Assembly (NCBI GenBank): GCA_947646735.1
Contig: CANTFK010000584.1
Location: forward strand, 1-64,000
Length of the DNA stretch: 64,000 nt
Source of the DNA: Peronospora farinosa
Taxonomy: Eukaryota; Oomycota; Peronosporomycetes; Peronosporales; Peronosporaceae
Direction of reading: 5' to 3'
Shown here piece after piece: positions 9,271 to 19,865 of this stretch. Position numbers and translations under genes: made by a program. The notes below the pieces were generated by a model. The model did not search any database. It worked only from the letters and a program-made list of their open reading frames with translations, and was not told the DNA's origin. Position 1 is the stretch's first letter, and the number at the start of each line of letters is the position of its first letter.

Positions 9271-12200
9271 ATGGCAACAAAGGAAGCGGGTGCGGGTATC
9301 AAGTGCTACGTGCCCGACGAGACGTACGTGTGGCTACCAGCACAAATTCTACGTGAGATCAAGAGTAGTGACCCCAAGAAGCCTGAAAAGACGCTAGTGT
9401 TGCGTGTGTTTCCTCCATCGGGTGACCGCAATGCGTCTATTAAAGATGAAGAGCGTGTACTGGACTTCAATGACCCCAAAGTCAAGGCTTTACTGACGAC
9501 TTTACAGCTTGAATCACTGCCTTATCAGAATGAGAATGTTGGTCTTGAGGGAATTGAAGACATGACGACACTCAATTATTTACACGAAGCGGCTATTTTA
9601 TACAATGTCAAGACCCGATTTCTGCAAAAGTTGCCGTATACTTATACAGGAGACATTTGTATCGCTCTTAATCCATATCAATGGCTACCAGAGACTTTAC
9701 TCAGAGCAGACACAGTCATTATATTTGACTAAAACAAGGGAAGAATTACCACCTCATGTGTACGCAACGTCCATGGCATCGTACAATGACATGAAGCGAC
9801 ATAAAGTGAACCAGTCAATTCTTGTGAGTGGTGAATCAGGTGCTGGGAAGACAGAGACTACAAAGATTCTTATGAATCATTTAGCTTCTATTGCTGGAGG
9901 ACTCAATGATTATACGATCAAGAAGATTATTGAAGTAAATCCATTGCTCGAGTCATTTGGTAATGCCAAGACAGTGAGAAATGACAATAGTAGTCGATTT
10001 GGTAAATTCACACAGCTCCAATTTGATAGTGCTGGTATTTTAGTAGGAGCAAGATGCAGGACGTATTTGCTGGAAAAGACCCGTGTAATTTCTCACGAAG
10101 AAATGGAGCGAAACTACCACATTTTCTATCAGCTTCTAGCTGCAAATGATAGTAAGGAACGGTGGTTCTTGGAGGACGTGAACAAGTGTTATGCTTATAC
10201 GGGTGCAAACAAAACCATTAAAATTGAGGGCATGTCGGACAGCAAACACTTTGAACGCACGAAAACGGCACTTGGACTTATTGGTGTCACGAAGGAGCAG
10301 CAACAAGTGCTTTTTGAGGTGCTTGCAGGCGTGATACACCTTGGCCAGTTAGAAATTCAGTCAAAAAATAATAACGAAGAGTCAGAAATTGTGCCCGACA
10401 ATCAAGGGGCGAAAAACGCGACCAAACTGTTGGGTATTTCAACCGAAAATTTGGAGAAAGCTTTGTGCTCCCGGCAGATTGCAGTCGCTGGGGATAAGGT
10501 TACTGCCTTTCTGAAGAAAGATCAAGCAGAGGAGTGTATTGGCGCACTCTCTAAGGCGATTTACTCCAACGTCTTCGATTGGCTAGTAGAAACGATCAAC
10601 ACGTCCCTGGAGAATGATAAGAAGATGCGCTACCATGTAGGTATTCTCGATATCTTCGGCTTTGAGCACTTTAAGCATAATTCTTTTGAGCAATTTTGCA
10701 TCAATTACGCGAACGAGAAAATTCAGCAGAAGTTCACTCAGGACGTCTTCAAAACCGTGCAGATTGAGTACGAAGCCGAAGGTATCGTCTGGAGTCATAT
10801 TAACTTTGCAGATAATCAAGATGTCATTTCGGTGATTGAAGACCGTCTCGGTATTATTTCGCTGCTTAATGATGAAGTGATGCGCCCCAAGGGTAATGAC
10901 GAGTCGCTCGTTTCTAAGCTTTCGACCATCCACAAAGACGAGCTGGACGTTATTGTGTTTCCTCGCACATCGCGTACGCAATTTACTATTAAGCACTACG
11001 CTGGCACAGTTACGTACGAATCACTAGGTTTCCTTGAGAAGCACAAAGATGCTCTTCTTCCTGATCTGTCCAACTTGATGCGAGGATCCTCGAAACAGTT
11101 TCTCCGGACGATATTTGTCGAAAAGGTTGGCAGTCCGGTCATGTCACGAAAAAAAGCAACAGTAATGCTCGAGGTAGTCGAGTTACAAAAGGTGCTCTGG
11201 CGGTGGCAAATGTTGGCACCCAATTTAAGGACAACCTTAACGAGCTCATGACTAGCATTCGACAAACGAAGGTACACTACGTCCGATGTATTAAGCCGAA
11301 CCAAAACAAAAGTCCAAATGAAATGGACCAGCCGATGGTAGTGTCACAATTACGTTGCGCTGGTGTGATCGAGGCAATCCGCATTTCACGTGTTGCATAC
11401 CCGAACCGATTGCTGCTAGAGGAATTGATGGACAAGTTTTGGGTATTTGACGTGAAGCAACGCAATACCGATGTTTCTGTCAAACAACGATGCGAGACAC
11501 TGATGAAAAAGATGGAATTGTCTTCGCCTGAGCAATACCAGATAGGCTTTTCGCGCATATACTTCCGTTATGGAATTTTGGAACAAATGGAGGACAAAAA
11601 GGCGATCCGATTGGATCTTCAAGCTCGACACTTGCAGCATTACATGCGTGGATTTTGCTGTAGGCTTCGCTTCCTTTGCAAGTTGCAAGCAATCGTCAAG
11701 CTGCAGGTTCGTTTTCTCTTTTTACCTATGGTATTGCGTACGCTTATCAATGCGTGTCTGGTGCGTGTATTGTTGTTACCATTAGTCGGTTGCTCGATGC
11801 GTCATTACGATGAATCGGTATCAGTCGTTCAAGACTGCTGTTACCCTGCTGCAGGCGCACTGGCGTGGATACAATGGTCGCTGTGCCGCGCTTAATGCTA
11901 AGAAGAACAATAGCGCGATCATTCTTCAAAAATATGCTCGTCGCTTTGTCAAACGGTAAGTTTCTACCTTGAGGTCGTTGTCTTGCATGACTTGCTAATT
12001 TGTATCTTCATTCTCGTACACGCAGCAAACAATTTACGGACGCACGGAAGATTGCTGTGAAGATTCAAGCCTTTTTGCGCATGAAGAACGAGCGACCAAA
12101 GTATATAAAAGCCCTTCAGAAGAAAAAGCAGCAAGCTGACATGGAGTACCAATTGAACAAGCTGCAGGAGCGTCTTCATGATGAACAGCGGCGAAACGCT

Positions 12201-13446
12201 GAATCCAAGAAGGATAGATTGTCTTCGTCGTCTACTGACGGCCAGCTTAATGCAGAAACCAGTGCTCGCGGGCGGTCTACTGCTCACGTATGGATGGCTG
12301 ACGCTGATGGTATCATCAACCAGCTAAATGAAGAGACTGGGCGCTTGCGCAAAGAAAATGAGGAGCAACGTGCACGAACTGCGCAACTCAAAAAGGAAGT
12401 TGAGAAGCTAAAGTTCGACCAAACGGTGCTTTCCGCGAACTTTCAAGTCAAGATCCGAGGTTTCCAAGACGCGGTAAGGTCTTGAATAAGAGGAACTCGC
12501 TAATCTTTCTTTTCTAATCGTTGATCACTTAATGCCGTTTGCAGATTCGAGAAAAGGACAAGAAGCTTGAAGTTGTGGAACGCGAGTGCGCAAAGCTTCG
12601 TGGAAGTGCTAGCTCCGACCCTGTCTTCTCTAGTCAGAAATCGATGCGGAAGGACCATCGCTCTGTGTTCCGAAGGTTGGGATCCAAGAAAGCGCTGGAG
12701 AACGACTACGATAATGGCGATGGAGGCGAAGCATCGACAGTTTTGCAAGCGGCACTTGCCGAGAAATCAGCTGAAACAGAGCAGTTCCTCCGTCAATCCG
12801 CGCGACGGCTCACCCTATGGGGTGGTGACAGCGCTGGTGAGAATCGTGATATGGGCGACTCTGGTAGCCGCCCGTCACTTTTGCAAGAAGTCAGTACGGC
12901 TCGGGCCGGTGCAATGGAGTCGTTAAAGAATAGGCTTACAGCTGTGAAAGACAAGTACTACGGAGAGGAAGGATCGTCGGCAGCTCCGCGTCAGCACGCG
13001 GATTTTCGGACAGATTCTGCGGTCCGGGAGGCGCTGAACTTGGACGCGTTGCCACTTCCTTCTGGTTGGGAAATGCGTCATTCTCGCTCAAAGAAAAAAC
13101 AATACTACTGCAACCCGACTTTGAGAATCACACAATGGGACCATCCGTGGATTGATGCAAGTAAAGCGAAGAAACAGGGAGCTGCAGCTGTACAGCGCGC
13201 AAGGAGGTAAGTATTGGTTTGTTGCCATGATGTTGTGGCCATAGCGAAACTACCGCAAATAGATGACGCTAATGATGTGTTTATTCAATGAACTAGGGAA
13301 GGGTCTATTGTGGGAAGTCCGCCTCGAGATTCAATAGGTATGCTTTCATGTTATTTTTATATATGAAATCCACCGTGAGGTACAGCTCTTCTCATCACTC
13401 ATTTGGTACTGCAGACGGCATGCTCACCATGGAGGGGCAGATCTAG
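9271..13446 (+). CDS. unconventional myosin heavy chain with IQ, coiled-coil and WW domain (two single-base frame breaks)
   Basis: Actin-based motor. Exons: 9271-11706, 11786-11955, 12026-12473, 12545-13206, 13297-13337, 13415-13446, all with GT-AG introns in consistent phase, 1262 residues after allowing for the breaks. Motor landmarks: P-loop GESGAGKT (9830-9853), switch I NDNSSRFGKF (from 9979), switch II region DIFGFE (about 10648), and the actin-binding/converter part to about 11600. IQ-like neck sequences (LQAHWRGYNGR, IILQKYARRFVKR) span the second intron. A coiled coil lies at about 12140-12470. A WW domain follows near 13045-13150 (LPSGWEMRHSRS...QYYCNP...QWDHP). Two breaks disturb the motor: one extra base around 9694 (after WLPE) and one missing base, best placed in the A7 run 11149-11155. 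They cancel each other. This could be sequence error or a recent pseudogene. Confidence 0.85.
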
Positions 13447-14718
13447 ATGGCGTCCAGCTACACGAATTACGGCCGCAAGCCTTGTTCAGTTCAAGGACAG
13501 TGACGCATTTGTGGCTTGGGTTCGTATTCGCTATTGTCCGTTTGGCTCTTTCATCGCGCTTCGGACCGCCTTGCTGACTTTATGTGACATAATCGTTTTC
13601 GTAGCACACCTACCACATGTGGTATTCCAGACCGTAGAAATACCCTGTATGAAGTCATGTTGTTGCAGGATCGTAGAAAAATTGACAGCGTCGGGCTCGG
13701 TTCAGCTTTGCTTCGGTTATAGAAAGTTGTTCACCTACCGATCCAAATACTGTAAGTACAAACAAGAAGCATTGAAGCGCTCCCACCAACTTGCCGACTA
13801 CTTTTTCCACCAGTAACCCTTCAGCGGTTGTGTTTCCTTAGGACCAAGACCGGTTGGCTTGTGGATCGTAACTTTACCTGTGAGCTTTTTGCGATACTTT
13901 AGCGCTCAAGTCGCAGTGTCGAGCTTTGTATACAGCATTTGACGCAGCAACTTGCGGGCCGAGAACATGCGGAAAGCACGTCAAACACTCTTCTATTGGG
14001 CTGGGCGAATTCGAGCTAATGTAGGCCGTCAACAGATTCGTTCTGAAGCTAGCATGCAGCTGTGTGTTTAGCGTCTAGTCCTGATCCTCTTCCAAAAATA
14101 CTTCCTTTTTGGTATCGTCATCACCACACAAGGTCAAGAACTTTTTTTACCTTCTTCTGTGTCTAGATCCATGACGTCCACGACTGCTAGAGCGTATCTA
14201 TCGGGTTGATGTCTTTTGAGATAAGACTTTCGCTGAGTTGGCCGTTTCAAGTTCCTGTGCATCTTGAGCTCACTTTTTTCGGGTTTTCATTCCATATATT
14301 AACCCATCCACCAAGCAATCAAGAACGATGTCAGGAATCCAAAAGCAGTCTTCTACCCGCGATTTGTGAAAATTTAGCACATTCAAGCTTTTCGATGTTG
14401 GAACCAAGATTTAAGTAGCGTCTTAACGCACCTGGTGTTGTTGCTAATCCGGTTCTCGTATGTTTGACTTCACTGAAGCTCAGCGAGTAGATCATCTTGC
14501 TGCACAAGTATCCTGAACAGTCGTCTGGTAAGTGCTTGTAAGTATACTAGTTCACACTCGAAACTTGAATCGTTGCTGCATCGGCCCTGCATTCTTTTTC
14601 TGACTTCTGAAGCTCCACTAACACGGTATCGTTGGTCGGACTTAATGACTAACACCATCGCTGCATCCCAATCTGGTCCTCTTCTTTCATTTCCATCTGG
14701 CAGTTTTGCCACTCCACT
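13447..14718. other. myosin-RAD1 convergent interval with unassigned coding-like fragments
   Basis: After the myosin stop, frames of up to 137 codons (13403-13816 +) occur without any recognisable domain. A minus-strand frame at 14470-14718 directly continues the RAD1 frame beyond its TAG stop for 83 codons. I cannot assign a function to either, and the rest shows no repeats or RNA genes. Confidence 0.35.
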
Positions 14719-15774
14719 CTACGAAATGGACGTATCCTCGGGGCTGATCAAGGCATCGACGAAAGCCTTGTCACCTGTACCGCTTTCAACCATATGCTGA
14801 ATCGACAGGAAGCCATCACCATTTATTCGAAGAAACGTCTCGTTGGAGTGTGCAAGCGCTTTGAACGCTTGCTGCAACACTGCAACGTGAAAAGTTGCCG
14901 CACAGCTCCCCGTGCAATCACCTTCGGTGGCCGGAGCACACGAAAACTCGATGAACGCAGACGACGTGGGTGCAAAGCTAATCTCACACGATCCAGTCTC
15001 TGAAGTCGCGCTCAAGCTAAGACACTTGGCTTTGGACCGATCTTGAGGACTTCTGCTATCTACATCAGCCATGGCAATGGTGACACTCGCAGCGCTGGGT
15101 AAATCGTAGAGCTCCGAGAAGGCGTCTCGAAGTGGTTCCGACTGCATAATACAGCGTGCCACCACTACTGACTGCTCAAAAGCACTCTCAAACTCCAATT
15201 GACCCAAATCTCCCCCTTCATGCTCCAAAACTTGCATCGAGCACTCGCACATGACACCGTTGTCTTCTACGATCAGCAATAGACTAGCACTCTACATCAA
15301 GAGCAATACGAGTCAATCATCCTGTATTTTCTACCTTGTTTCTACTCTATGTTATCCCTATGTTACCTCGGGTTCGTATGTCATTTGAAGTGACGTCGTA
15401 GCGAGAGCAGAGGGGCCAAACATGGACAGACACTCGATCAGGAGGTTCACGTTAAGTGCGAAACTTAATTGCACATCATCGTCTGCTTCATTATCTTCTT
15501 GTTCCTGTTCAATACCTTGAGTCGAAGTAAATTTGTAGCGCTCAAAGAGCTCCCGACCGATAGAAGTTTTCAGCTGCAGAGATTTTCCTTTTGAATGCGC
15601 TGTAAAGAGCAGACCACGTCCATCCACGTCACAACGCACGCGTTGGTCACGTTTATTATGTGTCAAACAACTTAATAAAGTCACAAGGACTTTTACGCTT
15701 TCAGCCGTGCACGATAACGTCGGCAACGGGACGGCAGCGTTGGACGTAGCCATGTCATCCTCACTCCAAGCCAT
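14719..15774 (-). CDS. RAD1: RAD1, subunit of the 9-1-1 checkpoint clamp
   Basis: PCNA-like clamp subunit that with RAD9 and HUS1 is loaded at damaged DNA and activates ATR signalling. Two exons, 15774-15367 and 15291-14719, are separated by a 75-nt GT-AG intron in phase 0; the product is 326 residues. Family features in order are LPTLSCTAESVKVLVTLL at the N-terminus, FALNVNLLIECLSMFG in the first clamp half, then SASLLLIVEDNGVMC across the splice junction. QSEPLRDAFSELYDLPSA and GFLSIQHMVE near the C-terminus are the most diagnostic RAD1 strings. An acidic insert (EQEQEDNEADDD) sits in the first half. The second exon would lack an ATG without splicing, supporting the intron. The frame stays open for 83 codons after the stop. 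Confidence 0.9.
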
Positions 15775-16532
15775 TATAATTGATAATCGTACTTTAAACG
15801 GTTACACGCTATTGAAATAGTAGACTGCGACATTAAAATTCGTATGTGACATTAGTATATGTAGTACGTAGGTAACCTGTCAGTGCGCAAAAAAAAAGCC
15901 AAAAGCGACCATCACTCGTGCATGTAAAAGATTCCTGCAAAAGAGCACGATTACAGTATCTAAATAGATGCGATGAGAAATCAGTTGAATGTACAATCTG
16001 GTCGCCCACTACAGTAACACGAGCCCCAGATCGGAAAAAAAACACAGACAAATCAAGGAACGTACCGGCCAAAAAACGATATTTCTGGTCAAACATACCC
16101 AATTCAGAATCTTCATGACGACTGCAAGGGCCTTAAAAAGTGTCATGGCTCGCGTCCATTGATGGGAGATGCAAACATCCGGATAGACTGTAGCCATAAT
16201 CTGATCGTGTAGCATAATCTGGTCTTCAGATTTGACCCAAAACGATGTATCGAGTGACCAGAGACGGGTCTGTACACTTTTTGGTCTCACGAAAACCAAG
16301 TTATTTTCCAGTACGTTCGTTCTATGTTCGTATGGAGAGATATTAGAATAAAAAGGACAAGTACATACACGAGGCCATGATTCCTCAAGTCTCTTCGTCC
16401 GGGATCTGTAGCAAATAGGTCCATCCATATCCATCATTACGTACCACCAAAGACGACGACGACTTTGAGACGACGTCACTTTTATTTGCAATCTCTTTAT
16501 TCAACTCCAGTCTCATTTCCAGTCAAACGACA
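15775..16532. promoter_or_regulatory. divergent region RAD1 / Spinster-like transporter
   Basis: About 760 bp between two divergent start codons. CTCATTTCC at 16512-16520 is an oomycete-type initiator about 20 nt before the transporter ATG. A minus-strand frame at 16009-16491 contains a stretch around SEDQIMLHDQIM that looks protein-like and has possible splice sites (GTATGT at about 16373), but I could not join it into a gene or name it. Confidence 0.4.
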
Positions 16533-18050
16533 ATGGGCGAATACAAAGTCGGCTCGCAAGGCGCCATCATGTTGCTGTGCTGTATTAATCTACTCAACTA
16601 CGTTGACCGTGGTATCATCCCTGGAGCCCCGGAAGAGTTTGAGCAATTCATTACTGATACTTTAAACGTGAGTGTACTACGTCAGTCCGTCTTCTTTGGA
16701 CTGTTAACGTCGGCTTTTATTGCAAGTTACTCGATCTTCTCCGTCTTGTTTGGCTTTTATGCACTCACGCATCGACCATTTCGTATTATTGCCTTGGGCA
16801 TGTCAGTCTGGATCGTGGCTGTCATCACTTGTGGTGCCGCGCAGATGAGCGAAAGCTACTATGTGTTAATTACTGGGCGTTTAATCAGTGGCGTCGGCGA
16901 AGCTTCGTTTCAGTGTACGGCGACGCCGTTTATCAATCGCTTTGCGCCTCCTCAGAAACGCTCATTGTATCTGGGAATCTACTTGGCATCCATTACGGTG
17001 GGCACTGCAGTTGGCTACATTTATGGATCGATCTTTGCCCGATCTGCTTTCGGATGGGCTGGTGCTTACTATCTAGAAGGTGTGTTAATGGTAGCGTTGG
17101 TAGTCAGCTGCCTTGTAATAATACCGGACGAGCTGAATCAGATCCCGATCAAAATGGAAAGGATTGAGCTGGAGAACACTCAGAGCGAGCTGCTGGCGAT
17201 GCCTAGCTTTGCAGGGGACAACGAAAAGGCTAGTGTGTCCGTCTACCTGGAAGAAAAAGAACGCCCCATGCCCGTTACGACACCTTCGTTTTTTGCCGAG
17301 TGGTGGGGAATTTGCAGCTGCTTTCCGTTTTTGCTAATCATCCTTGGACACGCAGCTTACACGTTTTCGATGGCGGCCATGAGCACCTTCAGTCCGGACA
17401 TCTTTATCGGTCTTGGGCTTTTTGAGGACGAGACGACTGTGTCACTCACTTTTGGTGGACTTGTGGCTATCACCGGTACCATTGGCACACCTCTTGGAGG
17501 ATTCCTAGTGGATTACTTTGCAAGGAAAAAACCCTACGAGATTGGACGTCGCTGCATGATCTCTGTAAAAGCCTTGTTCTACCTTATGCTTGCATCGGTT
17601 GTGTTTGGACTCACGATGGTAGCTCTTGTCAGCATTCGGATAGTCTGTCTCATTTTCCTTACTCTGACTCTCTTCTGCACGTGTGCGTTATCCGTTCCCG
17701 AAACGATTGCCGTACTGGAGCTGTTCCCCAAATCTCGGCAGTCGATGGCTGTTGCGGCGAACACGCTTTTTATTCACGCACTGGGAGATGTACCGTCCCC
17801 TATCATCCTGGGTCTTATTAAGGACGACTGGGCTCCTCTCTGTGGTACTGTGGAAATTGACGGTGATGCAGTGCTTAATCCTCGCTGTTCAGAAAACTAT
17901 TTGGGTCTTCGTAACGTGCTGCTTTTTGCCGTGGCTTGGATGTCGTGGGGGGTCTTGCTCTGGGGTGCTTCCGTTGTGGTGATAAAGCGTAGATTGGGAG
18001 AAGAGAAGCGGCGAGCCGCTCATATTGGTATAATTGTCGACTCGACATAA
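16533..18050 (+). CDS. Spinster-like major facilitator superfamily transporter
   Basis: Single-exon membrane protein of 505 residues with about 11-12 hydrophobic segments. It starts almost directly with TM1 (IMLLCCINLLNYVDRGII), the signature start of the Spinster/SPNS branch, whose animal members export sphingosine-1-phosphate or lysophospholipids. RLISGVGEASFQC and PPQKRSLYLGIYLASITVG are characteristic of TM4-TM5 in this branch. A cytosolic loop of about 60 residues (around 205-260) joins the two six-helix halves, and a basic tail (KRRLGEEKRR) ends the protein. The substrate cannot be told from sequence. Start chosen at 16533 because an initiator motif lies just upstream and no earlier in-frame ATG precedes TM1. 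Confidence 0.88.
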   Translation: MGEYKVGSQGAIMLLCCINLLNYVDRGIIPGAPEEFEQFITDTLNVSVLRQSVFFGLLTSAFIASYSIFSVLFGFYALTHRPFRIIALGMSVWIVAVITCGAAQMSESYYVLITGRLISGVGEASFQCTATPFINRFAPPQKRSLYLGIYLASITVGTAVGYIYGSIFARSAFGWAGAYYLEGVLMVALVVSCLVIIPDELNQIPIKMERIELENTQSELLAMPSFAGDNEKASVSVYLEEKERPMPVTTPSFFAEWWGICSCFPFLLIILGHAAYTFSMAAMSTFSPDIFIGLGLFEDETTVSLTFGGLVAITGTIGTPLGGFLVDYFARKKPYEIGRRCMISVKALFYLMLASVVFGLTMVALVSIRIVCLIFLTLTLFCTCALSVPETIAVLELFPKSRQSMAVAANTLFIHALGDVPSPIILGLIKDDWAPLCGTVEIDGDAVLNPRCSENYLGLRNVLLFAVAWMSWGVLLWGASVVVIKRRLGEEKRRAAHIGIIVDST

Positions 18051-18391
18051 GGTGATCCAGTACATGTATTACGATTGGAAGTATTTGCTAGTCGCATCCA
18101 ATTAGAAACACAACAACACGTAGTACACGTAAATTGCAGTACCAAGTCAGTGTATCATGCTGCTGCTCACCTACCGTACGCGTGACTTGCATTGCCTTTA
18201 TTTCACTCACTCATGATTGTTTCTTCGTCTGTATTACTTGCAGGCCACTTCCTCCTCCGTACGCTCTACGCAAAATCGAGAACCTGCACAGAAGATTATC
18301 TCGCTCGCTTCACACCGAAACAATAACAGAAGCAAAGCGAAGCATAGCTTGGCATCGGCGGCTCCTTCCGTGCATCCTTTGCTTTTCATGC
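18051..18391. other. convergent intergenic region
   Basis: About 340 bp between the transporter (+) and ARP1 (-) stops. No feature recognised. Confidence 0.4.
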
Positions 18392-19686
18392 CTACAAATT
18401 CTTGCGATGCAGAATTGAAGGTCCATACTCCTCGTATTCGCTCTTGGTAATCCACATGTTCTTGAATGTTGCAAGCGAAGCCAAAATAGAGCCACCGATC
18501 CATGTGGAGTAGATACGCGTGGGCGGTGCTGAAATGCGAATTTTGATGTCCTTAGGTGCTTTTTTGCGCACTTCGGCGAGTAAACGATCGCCAAAGCCAG
18601 GGAAAAGCGTCGAGCCACCGGAAAGGATGATCTGCGAGAAGAGGGTCTTCCTCAAATCAAGATCCGACTTCATAATGGCCTGCACCAAACACTCGTGCAC
18701 CCCACGTGCCTCCGAGCCAATTATTTCCGGTCGGAACAGCAACTCTGGAGCTCGAAATTTCTCTGGACCGATCTGCATCATCAAAAAAAACGTAACACAC
18801 ATCGCTGCTTCAGAACAAACACAGCGCCTTCTTTCTAGAGCAAGTAGTAAACGAATCAAAGACTCACGTTGAGCAGCGTGCCGTCTGGCAGATAATAGGC
18901 TGAAGTGGCGTCCCCTGATGATCCAGCGGGCTTTGACTTGGTACCGAGCATGTCCTTGACTGCAAGAGCCGACTTTTCAGCTTCCAGTTGCTCTTCTTTC
19001 GTGGGGTTAAAAGCCACATAGCATAGCTTCTCCTTGATCTCTCTCACCACCTCTCTCTCTGCTGACGTTTGAAAATTGTAACCTGCTCGACGCAATAGCA
19101 ACTGCAACTGTTGTGTCACGTCTCGTCCTGCAATATCCATCCTAGTGATAGCATGAGGCAGTGTAAAGCCTTCGTAAACGGGCACAACATGTGCAACTCC
19201 ATCTCCCACATCAAGTACTACACCCGTTGTACGTCCAGAAGCATAGAGACTTAAGACTGCTTGAGGAGATACAAATAATGACGGGACATTAAACGCCTCA
19301 AAGAAAACTTCACCCGCCCGTTGGCGATTAGTCATTGGATTCAATGGTGCCTCTGTAAGCAGCACAGGATGGTCCTCACTCTGTACATTCAGCATGTCCT
19401 TTGAGTACACATGTTGCCAGACACGATGCATACTATTCCAGTCCGTCACAATGCCATGTTCCATAGCATACTGAATCTTAAACAATCCACGATGATGTTG
19501 CACTCGATTCCCTACAAACACGTCACCCCCTTCATAGGCACCACCCGGCATCATCCGTGTATGTTTCGTAGAACCAATAAATGATGGAAAAACTAGTTGA
19601 GGTGTTTCACCACCGGCAAATCCTGCCTTTAAAAGACCACTCCCATTATCAATCACGAGTGGCTGGTTCCCAAGCATTTTCGTCAT
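18392..19686 (-). CDS. ARP1: actin-related protein 1 (centractin), dynactin filament subunit
   Basis: ARP1 forms the short filament at the core of dynactin, the dynein activator. Exons 19686-18868 and 18772-18392 with a 95-nt phase-0 intron (GTGAGT...GATGCAG) give 399 residues. Actin-fold motifs: [15 protein letters not shown] (phosphate 1), [42 protein letters not shown] (phosphate 2), [10 protein letters not shown], then [29 protein letters not shown] and [12 protein letters not shown]. The string [13 protein letters not shown] and the ending [14 protein letters not shown] separate ARP1 from conventional actin. One oddity is an insert of roughly 25 residues (around 236-262, rich in Ala/Ser/Gly) immediately before YYLPDGT. 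A second Met three codons downstream (19677) could also be the start. Confidence 0.93.
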
Positions 19687-19865
19687 TTATAATAGTAGTA
19701 ATAGTATAGTAGTAATAGTATAGTAGTTATAGTAGTAGTTATAATAGTAATAGTAATCGAAAGAGTCAAGTTGTTGTCTGTCCGGTACAAAAGTGTCCTC
19801 TTTGGGCAGTCGTATGGAAATGATCGTAGCATCCATGACCCTTTCAAAATTGATTATTTACCAAA
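19687..19865. repeat. (TAG/TAA)n microsatellite in ARP1/symplekin divergent promoter
   Basis: From 19687 to about 19757 the sequence is an imperfect repeat of TAG, TAA and TATAG units (ATAGTAGTAATAGTATAG). It occupies the promoter-proximal space immediately upstream of the ARP1 start codon, within the 179-bp gap to the symplekin ATG at 19866. Confidence 0.85.

Noticed and set aside
16009..16491. 160-codon minus-strand frame upstream of the Spinster-like gene
   Set aside because: Part looks protein-like, but attempted splices at the visible GTATGT/TAG sites give stops and no family was recognised; left as an intergenic note.
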